A stretch of 64,000 nt of DNA from Neobacillus sp. PS3-40 (GTDB lineage Bacteria > Bacillota > Bacilli > Bacillales > Cytobacillaceae), in assembly GCF_030915485.1 (NCBI RefSeq), contig NZ_CP133266.1, forward strand, positions 1,302,001-1,366,000. Reading direction: 5' to 3'. Positions 8,444-15,540 of this stretch are shown one piece after another. Below the pieces are notes generated by a model. It had not been told where the DNA came from, searched no databases, and saw nothing but the letters and a program-made list of their open reading frames with translations. Position 1 is the stretch's first letter; every line of letters begins with the position of its first letter. Both the position numbers and the translations under genes were made by a program.

Positions 8444-8475
8444 CAAAAAAGCAATGAGAAAAGTATCTCATTGCT
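8444..8475 (-). terminator. Riboswitch expression-platform terminator of lysC
   Basis: AGCAATGAGA pairs with TCTCATTGCT on the minus strand and is followed by six T residues. It lies between the lysine aptamer and lysC and is the hairpin expected to form when lysine is bound. Confidence 0.9.
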
Positions 8476-8499
8476 CAAGAATACGAAGAATAACATCTT

Positions 8500-8692
8500 A
8501 CGCATACTTAATGTGAGATAGCTCTCCAAGACAATCGTCTTGACAATCCGGTATTTATTCAACACAGGACCAGCAAAGAAAGTAATGAGTACTTTCTACA
8601 CTTCGGCGAACATCCCCTTTCAAAGCCCATCACTGAAGCTCAAATCTCCTCAGGACCTTTACTCTTGAATCTCGCACCTCTACCTTCACTTT
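8500..8692 (-). ncRNA. Lysine riboswitch (L-box) of lysC
   Basis: Read on the minus strand, the leader carries the lysine-riboswitch core in order: GTGAAGGTAGAGGTGCGA (start of P1/P2), AGTA, the TTCAGTGA and GAAAGGGG segments, TTCGCCGAAG, TTTGCTGG, and GGAGAGCTATCTCAC closing P1. These conserved blocks are diagnostic of the L-box aptamer. A terminator follows at 8444-8475, so lysine should cause premature termination ahead of aspartokinase. Confidence 0.95.
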
Positions 8693-8728
8693 AATCCAAT
8701 AAAGTGATAGTAATATAAATTTTTATTT

Positions 8729-8757
8729 ATTATAGCATAGTGTTATTTTTCTGACAA
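8729..8757 (-). promoter_or_regulatory. SigA promoter of lysC
   Basis: TTGTCA (8757-8752), exactly 17 nt, then TATAAT (8734-8729) on the minus strand, about 35 nt upstream of the aptamer. This is the evident start of the riboswitch transcript. Confidence 0.85.
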
Positions 8758-8833
8758 TCACAAAAGCTGGAGATATGGTTGGATTGATTCTTCTGCAACA
8801 TTTGTAAAAACAGTTCGGCTCTCAGTTGAATAT

Positions 8834-8872
8834 AAAAAAATCTTAGTCAGGTTTCTGACTAAGATTTTTTTA
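8834..8872 (-). terminator. Terminator of trxA
   Basis: A stem pairing AAAATCTTAGTCA with TGACTAAGATTTT, loop GGTTTC (as read on the plus strand), follows the trxA stop at 8881 and has T-runs in both directions. Confidence 0.88.
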
Positions 8873-8880
8873 TCTGAATT

Positions 8881-9195
8881 TTAAACGTGTTTTTCTAATA
8901 ACCCAGCTAATGATTCTTTAGGTTGGAATCCAACTACTTTATCCACTACTTCACCATTTTTTAAAACAAGTAATGTAGGAATACTCATTACTCCAAATTT
9001 AGCAGCTGTTTCTTGATTTTCATCTACGTCAAGCTTAGTAATTTTCACTTTGCCAGCGAATTCTGAATCAAGTTCTTCAAGGACAGGAGCGATCATCTTG
9101 CATGGTCCACACCATGGTGCCCAAAAATCAACAAGTACTAGGTCGGAACCCGTTTCTGTAGCAAAGTTTTGATCTGTAACATGTGTTATAGCCAT
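8881..9195 (-). CDS. trxA: Thioredoxin
   Basis: A 104-residue thioredoxin, the cell's main cytosolic dithiol reductant. The active site is WCGPC with C29 and C32, the cis-proline is Pro73 in MSIPT, and the C-terminal glycine motif GFQPKE is present. Length equals B. subtilis TrxA. The start ATG at 9195 follows TAGGAGGC. It lies alone between etfA and lysC, with its own terminator. A TATAAT is visible upstream near 9238, but the -35 is poor. Confidence 0.97.
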   Translation of the reverse strand: MAITHVTDQNFATETGSDLVLVDFWAPWCGPCKMIAPVLEELDSEFAGKVKITKLDVDENQETAAKFGVMSIPTLLVLKNGEVVDKVVGFQPKESLAGLLEKHV

Positions 9196-9311
9196 ATGTA
9201 ATGCCTCCTATTGAATACTGAAATACTATCGAAATTATATCATCCTTTAAGAATTCAAGCTATTAATTTGCTCCCCAAGTAATTTCCCCTTATTATACCA
9301 AAATATTCATA

Positions 9312-9399
9312 CGATTGGCGAGGCCCTTAGGGTAATGGTTAGGCGTGGTTGCCCTTATGCGCTAGCAGGATTTATGGATATACATTCTGGTTAGCTAAG
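9312..9399 (+). repeat. Dispersed structured intergenic repeat, copy 1
   Basis: A nearly full copy lacking only the first bases of hairpin 1. It begins CGATTGGCGAG and ends TTAGCTAAG, lying between trxA and etfA. The AT-rich hairpin is imperfect here (GCAGGATTTAT against ATACATTCTGG). It abuts the etfA terminator. Confidence 0.85.
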
Positions 9400-9400
9400 A

Positions 9401-9440
9401 AAAGCGGAAGCGCTTATGTACAATACGCTTCCGCCTTCTT
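9401..9440 (-). terminator. Terminator of etfA
   Basis: GCGGAAGCG pairs with CGCTTCCGC across a loop of about 13 nt, and on the minus strand it is followed by TTTTCTT. It lies directly after the etfA stop at 9446 and merges with repeat copy 1. Confidence 0.75.
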
Positions 9441-9445
9441 TATTA

Positions 9446-10423
9446 TTAAGAATGGACATTTAAATTTTTAAACTCTTCTGTTAGCAATGGCACCACTTCA
9501 AATAAGTCGCCCACAATACCATAATCTGCTACATTGAAAATATTGGCTTCTGGGTCTTTATTAATCGCAACAATCACCTTCGAATTTGACATGCCCGCTA
9601 AATGCTGGATTGCGCCAGATATACCACATGCAATGTATAGGTCGGGAGTAACTACTTTTCCTGTTTGCCCTATTTGCAATGAGTAATCACAATAATCTGC
9701 GTCGCAAGCTCCACGGGAGGCACCCACCGCCCCACCCAAAACCTGTGCTAGATCTTTTAAAAGGTCAAAGCCTTCTTCACTTTTTACTCCCCGTCCACCA
9801 GCAATGACTACTTTAGCTTCTGACAGGTCAACTCCCTCACTGGCTTTTCGAACAACTTCTTTAATAATAGCGCGCAAATCCTTGATATCAACTGAAAGGG
9901 AAGCTACTTCACCGCTTCGATTTTCATCTTTTTCTAATGGGGTGATATTGTTTTGTCTAATTGTCGCAAACATTAAACCATCTGTAATAATTTTCTTTTC
10001 AAAGGCCTTTCCTGAATAGATGGGTCTTGTGAAAACAATATTTCCCCCAACCTCCTCAATCGCTGTTACATCAGAAATAAGTCCTGATGAAAGCTTTCCA
10101 GCCAACCTTGGAGAGAGATCTTTTCCAAGGGATGTATGCCCTAAGATAAGTCCTTCGGGTTTTTCTTGTTCAATAACAGCTAAAAGCGCTTGGGCAAATC
10201 CATCTGCTGTGTATTGCTTGAGTTTTTCATTTTCCACATTTATGACACGGTCTGCTCCGAAAAAAATCAATTCATTAGCTAAAGCGCTTACATAATCACC
10301 GATCAAGACTCCTACAACCTCGCCGCCCTCTGCAACCGTTTTTGCTGCAGCAATTGCCTCAAATGAAACATTTCGTAAGGATCCATTACGAATCTCACCT
10401 AATACCAATACTTTTCTAGCCAT
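9446..10423 (-). CDS. etfA: Electron transfer flavoprotein alpha subunit
   Basis: A 325-residue FAD-binding subunit that accepts electrons from acyl-CoA dehydrogenases. The C-terminal FAD domain is clear: [36 protein letters not shown] and the end motif [14 protein letters not shown]. Length matches the family (about 325). The start ATG at 10423 follows a GGGGGT. It is last in fadR-fadB-etfB-etfA, 37 bp after etfB, and is followed by a terminator. Confidence 0.97.
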   Translation of the reverse strand: MARKVLVLGEIRNGSLRNVSFEAIAAAKTVAEGGEVVGVLIGDYVSALANELIFFGADRVINVENEKLKQYTADGFAQALLAVIEQEKPEGLILGHTSLGKDLSPRLAGKLSSGLISDVTAIEEVGGNIVFTRPIYSGKAFEKKIITDGLMFATIRQNNITPLEKDENRSGEVASLSVDIKDLRAIIKEVVRKASEGVDLSEAKVVIAGGRGVKSEEGFDLLKDLAQVLGGAVGASRGACDADYCDYSLQIGQTGKVVTPDLYIACGISGAIQHLAGMSNSKVIVAINKDPEANIFNVADYGIVGDLFEVVPLLTEEFKNLNVHS

Positions 10424-10460
10424 TTTATTTACCCCCTAAAAACAATTTTGTCAAAATCAA

Positions 10461-11234
10461 TTAGATTACTTTCGCTTCAGTATGAAGCAGTTGAACGAGT
10501 TCTTTTACCTGAACACCTACATCACCTGAAAGAACTTTTCCTGCTTCCTTTTTAGGTGGTAAATAAAGTTCGATTGTTTTTGTTTTCGCTTCTACATCAT
10601 CTTCTTCAAGATCAAGATCATCAAGTTCAAGTTGTTCAAACGGCTTCTTCTTTGCCTTCATGATTCCTGGTAAGGAAGGATAACGTGGTTCATTTAGACC
10701 CTGCTGTGCTGTAACTAATAGTGGTAAGCTTGTTTCAATTATCTCAGAATCCCCTTCGACATCGCGTGTTACAGTTACTTTGACACCGTCAATTTCAAGT
10801 TTTGTTATCGTCGTTACAAACGGGATATTAAGCAGTTCTGCTACACGAGGGCCTACTTGCCCCGAGCCACCATCAATAGCCACATTTCCTGCTAAAATTA
10901 AATCGGCATCCTTATCCTTTAAATATTCCGAAAGAATTTTTGCTGTTGTAAACTGATCTTCATTTTCAACATCATCTTCAATATTGATTAGGGCAGCTTT
11001 ATCAGCACCCATTGCTAGAGCTGTTCGCAATTGTTTTTCTGTCTCTTCGTTGCCTACAGAAACGACCGTTACTTCACCACCATGAGCTTCCCTCACTTGT
11101 ATCGCTTCTTCTATTGCAAATTCATCATAAGGATTGATAATGAATTCTGCACCATCCTCATTAACCTTTCCCCCAGAAATCGTAATCTTTTCTTCTGTAT
11201 CAAACGTTCTTTTCAGTAATACAAATATATTCAT
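10461..11234 (-). CDS. etfB: Electron transfer flavoprotein beta subunit
   Basis: A 257-residue partner of EtfA that carries AMP and docks the dehydrogenase. The family signature in the middle and second half is present, including the segment VTRDVEGDSEIIETSLPLLV followed by the conserved NEPRYPSLPGIMKAKKKP. Length equals B. subtilis EtfB. The start ATG at 11234 has TAGGAGGG upstream. It lies in the FadR-controlled beta-oxidation operon. Confidence 0.97.
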   Translation of the reverse strand: MNIFVLLKRTFDTEEKITISGGKVNEDGAEFIINPYDEFAIEEAIQVREAHGGEVTVVSVGNEETEKQLRTALAMGADKAALINIEDDVENEDQFTTAKILSEYLKDKDADLILAGNVAIDGGSGQVGPRVAELLNIPFVTTITKLEIDGVKVTVTRDVEGDSEIIETSLPLLVTAQQGLNEPRYPSLPGIMKAKKKPFEQLELDDLDLEEDDVEAKTKTIELYLPPKKEAGKVLSGDVGVQVKELVQLLHTEAKVI

Positions 11235-11299
11235 AGTTTTCCCTCCTAATAATTTGAATATTTATCTATCTCTAAATATTGAGAAAATTTTTGTTAAAA

Positions 11300-11342
11300 T
11301 TTTTTTTCAGAGCGAAATCAGCATCACTTCGCTCTGTAAAAT
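11300..11342 (-). other. Intercistronic hairpin between fadB and etfB
   Basis: CAGAGCGAA and TTCGCTCTG form a 9-bp stem in the 108-bp fadB-etfB gap. On the transcribed (minus) strand it is followed by A residues, not T residues, so it is not a standard terminator. It could be an RNA-stability or processing structure. Confidence 0.5.
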
Positions 11343-12116
11343 TTATTCGCCCTTAAAATGTGGTTCCCTCTTTTCGATAAAAGCTTGAATACCTTCTTTG
11401 CCATCAGCAGATATAAAAACTTCCCCAAATAACTCTGCCTCTTTGTTTGAGCCTTCATAAAACTCATTTGTATTGGCAAAGTTTAATAATTGAATGGTAG
11501 CTTTCAAAGAGCCGGAACTTTTCTTGGCAATTTTTTTTGCTAACTCGTAAGCATGTGGTAATAGAACATTTTCTGGATATGCGTGGTTTGCTAAGCCAAA
11601 TTGTACAGCTTCAAGTCCTGAAATTGGATCCGAAGTGAATAGCATTTCGGCCGCTCTAGCAACGCCAACATATTTTGGGAGGCGTTGTGATCCCGCAAAT
11701 CCTGGAACTAATCCAAGTTGCAATTCTGGTTGTCCAAGCTTGGCAGTTTCACTCACCAAACGGATATGGCATGCCATTGCAAGCTCAAGTCCCCCACCAA
11801 GTGCTGCACCATGAATAGCCGCAATAATTGGTTTCGGAAATTTCTCCATTCGGTCAAATAAATCTTGGCCTAATTTAGAGAGCTGCGAAAAACCTTCCCT
11901 TGTGTCAATTGTCGTAAATTCTTTAATATCTGCACCTGCTGAGAAAAATCGTCCTTCCCCATGAATGACAATTACATTAATTTCGGGGTTTGGCTCAATC
12001 TCATCCATTATGGATGAGAGTTCCTTTAAAAGCCCCGATGAAAGTGCATTCGCTGGCGGACGCGATATTGTTATTGTTGCAATTTTTTCTTCAAAAGACC
12101 ATTTTAAATATTCCAC
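11343..12116 (-). CDS. fadB: Enoyl-CoA hydratase
   Basis: A 257-residue crotonase that hydrates trans-2-enoyl-CoA in beta-oxidation. The oxyanion-hole segments GRFFSAGADIKEF and AAIHGAALGGGLELAMACH are visible, and the second acidic residue region QPELQLGLVPGFAGSQRL fits the family. It is 28 bp downstream of fadR and upstream of etfBA, exactly as in B. subtilis. Start ATG at 12116 behind AAAGGAGG. Confidence 0.94.
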   Translation of the reverse strand: MEYLKWSFEEKIATITISRPPANALSSGLLKELSSIMDEIEPNPEINVIVIHGEGRFFSAGADIKEFTTIDTREGFSQLSKLGQDLFDRMEKFPKPIIAAIHGAALGGGLELAMACHIRLVSETAKLGQPELQLGLVPGFAGSQRLPKYVGVARAAEMLFTSDPISGLEAVQFGLANHAYPENVLLPHAYELAKKIAKKSSGSLKATIQLLNFANTNEFYEGSNKEAELFGEVFISADGKEGIQAFIEKREPHFKGE

Positions 12117-12144
12117 TTAAAAACCTCCTTTGGAAAATACCAAA

Positions 12145-12732
12145 TTATTTAAAGTGACCACAACCATTCATTAATAACAGATGGACGGGCCTTGCAAGAG
12201 CAAACAGATCATACTTTCTCTCATTCATGACCCAAGAAGTTACTGTCTCATCAATTGTTCCAAAAATCATTTGTCTAGCCAAACGAACATCAAGCTGATT
12301 CGAAAATTCTCCATTTTCTTTACCTTCGATGATAATTTTATCAATCACCTTTAAATATCCTCTTAGAACATCATTAATTTTTACTCTTAGTTCTTTATTA
12401 GATTGACGCAATTCTAGCTGCGTGACAGTAGCTAGATGATGGTCATTAGAAAGCATTCTGAAATGTGATTCAATCATCAACAATAATTTATCTGCAGCTA
12501 CACCTTTACCCTCAATCATTTCGTCTATTTTCCCAATGAAATTCCCCATTTTTTCCTCAAACAATGAGATGAGAATATCTTCTTTGTTTTTAAAATAGAG
12601 ATAGATTGTTCCATCGGCTACGCCTGCCTGTTTGGCAATCTTTGAAACCTGAGATTGGTGGTAACCATTTTCTGCTATCACAATAACTGCTGCATCGATA
12701 ATCTGTTTATATTTAGGCTTGTCGTTTTTCAA
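12145..12732 (-). CDS. fadR: TetR-family fatty-acid degradation repressor FadR
   Basis: A 195-residue TetR-type repressor. The N-terminal helix-turn-helix (about residues 10-55, with SQVSKIAKQAGVADGTIYLYFKNKEDIL in the plus-wing form) is strongly conserved with B. subtilis FadR (YsiA), which releases DNA on binding long-chain acyl-CoA. It opens the fadR-fadB-etfB-etfA operon and a perfect FadR operator covers its own promoter start, so it should be autorepressed. Confidence 0.94.
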   Translation of the reverse strand: MKNDKPKYKQIIDAAVIVIAENGYHQSQVSKIAKQAGVADGTIYLYFKNKEDILISLFEEKMGNFIGKIDEMIEGKGVAADKLLLMIESHFRMLSNDHHLATVTQLELRQSNKELRVKINDVLRGYLKVIDKIIIEGKENGEFSNQLDVRLARQMIFGTIDETVTSWVMNERKYDLFALARPVHLLLMNGCGHFK

Positions 12733-12833
12733 TTCTATCCCCTCTACAAAAAAACATTTTGTTTATCGAAGGCTGTCTCAATTAGATTGTTACTTTTCAA
12801 TATACGCAAACGTCCTTAAAAACCTTCTTAAAG

Positions 12834-12851
12834 TGAATGAGCGATCATTCA
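12834..12851. promoter_or_regulatory. FadR operator
   Basis: TGAATGAGCGATCATTCA is an 18-bp perfect dyad matching the known Bacillus FadR box TGAATGAnTAnTCATTCA outside its centre. It lies right at and downstream of the predicted start of the fadR operon transcript, a position suited to repression. Confidence 0.92.
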
Positions 12852-12858
12852 TAATTTT

Positions 12859-12887
12859 ATGATAAGTAGAAATTTAATTTCTGTCAA
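12859..12887 (-). promoter_or_regulatory. SigA promoter of fadR-fadB-etfBA
   Basis: TTGACA (12887-12882), 17 nt, TATCAT (12864-12859) on the minus strand. The FadR operator begins 8 bp further on. Bases 12888-13003 to its right show no other feature. Confidence 0.85.
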
Positions 12888-13000
12888 GACATACTAATAT
12901 AACTTTTTTATCATACCCTTTTTACTTAAAGTAGACAAACCCTCCGATACAATGCTTATGGCGTTACTCGCACCTTTTGGATATCCACGCTTTTTAAAAA

Positions 13001-13030
13001 AATAAAGAGCCGATATTATCAGGCTCTTTA
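13001..13030 (-). terminator. Terminator of lcfA
   Basis: AAAGAGCC pairs with GGCTCTTT (13004-13011 with 13022-13029); on the minus strand a TATTTTTTT tract follows. It separates lcfA from the fadR operon, unlike a single lcfA-fad operon. Confidence 0.85.
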
Positions 13031-13033
13031 TCT

Positions 13034-14728
13034 TTATGCATGTTTTTGATCCATTTCTTCTACTTTTCTCTTTTCTTCATCTACAAGTACTCTTCTTAAA
13101 ATTTTTCCAACTGCTGTTTTGGGTAATTCGTTTCTAAATTCATATATTCTTGGAACTTTATAGGCAGCTAGGTGTTTTCGCACAAATTCGTTTAATTCTT
13201 CCTCTGTAACAGTCAAGCCCTCTTTTAAAACTATATACACTTTCACTGTTTCCCCACGATACAGGTCTGGAATTCCCGCCGCAACAACCTCCTGAATACT
13301 GGGATGTTCATATAATACTTCTTCAATCTCTCTTGGATAAATATTAAATCCTCCCGCAATAATCATATCTTTCTTGCGGTCTACTACAAAAAAGTATCCC
13401 TGTTCATCCATATATCCTAAGTCACCAGTGAATAACCATCCATCCTTTAACGACTGTTCCGTTTCTTCTGGCCGGTTCCAATATCCCTTCATGACCTGTG
13501 GACCTTTTACAGCAATCTCGCCAATTTCACCAAAGGGTAATCTTTCACCCGTTTCTAATGAAAATACAGCTGCATCCGTATCAGGCCATGGAACACCAAT
13601 ACTGCCCTTAACTCTTGCATGATCCCAAAGGAAATTTGAATGTGTTACAGGAGATGATTCCGTTAATCCATACCCCTCAACGAGTTTTCCACCTGTTACA
13701 TCTTCAAACCTTTGTTGTACTTCAACTGGAAGAGGTGCAGAACCACTAATACATGAATCAATTGAAGAAAGATTGTATTTTTTCACATCGGGATGATTTA
13801 ATAAACCAATGTAAATAGTCGGCGCACCTGGAAACAAGGTAGGACGTAGGTTTTGAATAGTTTTCAAAGTAGTTTCAACATCAAACTTTGGCAACAAGAC
13901 CATTTTATATGCCTGCATGACGGCAAGTAGCATAACCGTTGTCATCCCATAAACATGAAAAAACGGTAGGATTCCAAGGACCGTTTCTTTCCCATGCTCA
14001 CACCTATAGAGCCAAGCTTGGCACATGGTAGCATTTGAAACTAAATTTTTGTGGGTTAACATTACACCTTTTGGAAAACCGGTTGTTCCCCCAGTGTATT
14101 GAAGAATGGCAATATCTTCTTCACTATTACATTCATATTTTTTTAATTGTATGGGAGCGTGTTTTAAAGCCTTTGTTAATAAGTGGGTATTACCCTTATG
14201 TTTCACATTTACAATAATTCCATATTGTTTTTTCTGAACAAAGGGATACAATAAATTTTTAGGAAATAGTAAAAAATCCTTGATAGCGGTTACAATTATG
14301 TGTTTAAGTTCAGTTCTTGGCATTACTTTAGAGACCCGGGGATATAAAATATCAAGGGTGATGATAACCTTTGCCCCTGAATCCTTCATTTGATACTCAA
14401 GTTCACGTTCCATGTACAATGGGTTTGTTTGAACTACTATTCCACCAGCCATTAAAACAGCATAATAGCAAATAACAGATTGCGGAGTATTTGGAAGCAT
14501 TATTGCAACTCGGTCACCCTTCTCGATTCCAAGTGCTTGAAGATAGCAGGCAAAATTAAAGGATGTTTCATAAAGTTTTTTATAGGTGATTTCCATTCCC
14601 ATAAAATGGATGGCTATTTTATTTGGATAATTTTCAGCTGTATGCTCTAAGGAGTTTTGAATTGGTGCCTGGGAATATTCTAAATTGGATGGGATTTCAT
14701 CGGGGTAAAGTCCAAGCCATGGTTTCAT
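13034..14728 (-). CDS. lcfA: Long-chain fatty-acid-CoA ligase
   Basis: A 564-residue acyl-CoA synthetase that activates fatty acids for beta-oxidation in two steps through an acyl-adenylate. The AMP-binding signature LQYTGGTTGFPKGV (about residues 205-218), the VEGYGLTE motif, FTGDLGYMDEQGYF and the C-terminal catalytic lysine region LPKTAVGKILRR are all present. I start it at the ATG at 14728 (MKPWLGLYP), which follows AAAGGAGG by 6 nt and gives the family length. An upstream in-frame ATG at 14776 has no ribosome binding site and lies on the -10 box of the promoter. Confidence 0.95.
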   Translation of the reverse strand: MKPWLGLYPDEIPSNLEYSQAPIQNSLEHTAENYPNKIAIHFMGMEITYKKLYETSFNFACYLQALGIEKGDRVAIMLPNTPQSVICYYAVLMAGGIVVQTNPLYMERELEYQMKDSGAKVIITLDILYPRVSKVMPRTELKHIIVTAIKDFLLFPKNLLYPFVQKKQYGIIVNVKHKGNTHLLTKALKHAPIQLKKYECNSEEDIAILQYTGGTTGFPKGVMLTHKNLVSNATMCQAWLYRCEHGKETVLGILPFFHVYGMTTVMLLAVMQAYKMVLLPKFDVETTLKTIQNLRPTLFPGAPTIYIGLLNHPDVKKYNLSSIDSCISGSAPLPVEVQQRFEDVTGGKLVEGYGLTESSPVTHSNFLWDHARVKGSIGVPWPDTDAAVFSLETGERLPFGEIGEIAVKGPQVMKGYWNRPEETEQSLKDGWLFTGDLGYMDEQGYFFVVDRKKDMIIAGGFNIYPREIEEVLYEHPSIQEVVAAGIPDLYRGETVKVYIVLKEGLTVTEEELNEFVRKHLAAYKVPRIYEFRNELPKTAVGKILRRVLVDEEKRKVEEMDQKHA

Positions 14729-14774
14729 CTTATTCCTCCTTTTGAAATTTCTAAATATTTTAATATCTATTTTC

Positions 14775-14803
14775 ATTATAATATAGCGTTATTTTTAAAA
14801 CAA
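14775..14803 (-). promoter_or_regulatory. SigA-type promoter of lcfA
   Basis: TTGTTT (14803-14798), 17 nt, TATAAT (14780-14775) on the minus strand, about 50 bp upstream of the lcfA start. I see no FadR box next to it. Confidence 0.75.
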
Positions 14804-14809
14804 ATAAAA

Positions 14810-14842
14810 AAACCACCGCTAGATAAAAGCGATGATTTTTTT
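14810..14842 (-). terminator. Terminator of the zapA-mutS2-yshE transcript
   Basis: ATCATCGCT and AGCGGTGGT form a 9-bp stem with G-U pairs, followed by TTTTTTT on the minus strand. It lies upstream of the lcfA promoter. The region 14843-15016 to its right holds no supported gene. Confidence 0.8.
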
Positions 14843-15016
14843 ATTAGGCTCTTTTCTTAAACTTTGTTGCTATTCGCCTGCTAATTTGCAGGTTCTTGCA
14901 AGTTTTACGGAATATATTATGGTCAAGTTGAGAGAGAAAAGAGCACGATACTAAGATTAATACGGGCTCTATCCATTTGTACGTAAAACAACAATCTATG
15001 CGAAAACAGCCTTTTA

Positions 15017-15100
15017 TTAAGAGAAAAATAACATATAAATAAGACCAATGACCACAAACAAGCCGCATAATCCGAGAAGTATTTTTGCCAACTTTTCCAC
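15017..15100 (-). CDS. Small membrane peptide, 27 residues
   Basis: A short frame from GTG 15100 to TAA 15017 reads MEKLAKILLGLCGLFVVIGL followed by IYMLFFS. After a short cationic start the rest is one hydrophobic helix. GGGAG lies 8 nt upstream of the GTG, and the stop of yshE is 17 bp away, so it would be the last gene of that operon. Small single-span proteins with this layout are common in Bacillaceae, but I do not recognise this one. The overlapping 96-codon frame in another phase has no membrane logic and no good start. Confidence 0.6.
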   Translation of the reverse strand: MEKLAKILLGLCGLFVVIGLIYMLFFS

Positions 15101-15117
15101 TGTCAATTCTCCCTTTA

Positions 15118-15522
15118 TTAAATTCCTGCACCAATTACATACGATAATCCTACCGATATAATCATAGATATAAAGCCAACAGCTCGATTATCATTTTTAA
15201 TTTCTTCATCTATTTTAAACGTTGGGGTAAGAAATTCATAAATAAAATAGCCTGCAAGCAGGAGGACAAATCCAAAAATCCCCCAACCAACCATTATTAT
15301 TAAGGAGTTATGTTGCAAAATCGAATGGCGAAATATATTGGAAATCCCAAATATTTTCCCTCCTGTTGCCATTGCAACTGCCATATTCCCCTTTTTAATT
15401 TCTTCCCAATTTTTATATTTGGTTACCAATTCAAATACTGCTAAAAATACGATCATACATAAGATAACGACGCTGTAATAGGCAGCAATTTGTATATATT
15501 CGTTTTCCCAAAATTGGTCCAT
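15118..15522 (-). CDS. yshE: DUF350 membrane protein YshE
   Basis: A 134-residue integral membrane protein with four hydrophobic segments (about residues 12-32, 51-66, 73-93 and 113-132) in two DUF350-type repeats; the GNMAVAMATGGKIFGISN and NDNRAVGFISM segments are typical. Function is unknown. It lies 18 bp after mutS2 in the order mutS2-yshE known from B. subtilis, but nothing shows a role in recombination or repair. Confidence 0.9.
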   Translation of the reverse strand: MDQFWENEYIQIAAYYSVVILCMIVFLAVFELVTKYKNWEEIKKGNMAVAMATGGKIFGISNIFRHSILQHNSLIIMVGWGIFGFVLLLAGYFIYEFLTPTFKIDEEIKNDNRAVGFISMIISVGLSYVIGAGI

Positions 15523-15540
15523 CTACATTCTCCTAAAGAC

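Noticed and set aside
14844-15134. 96-codon minus-strand open frame downstream of yshE
   Set aside because: It overlaps the end of yshE, has no good ribosome binding site and a composition unlike a real protein; the short membrane peptide in another phase (15017-15100) fits better.
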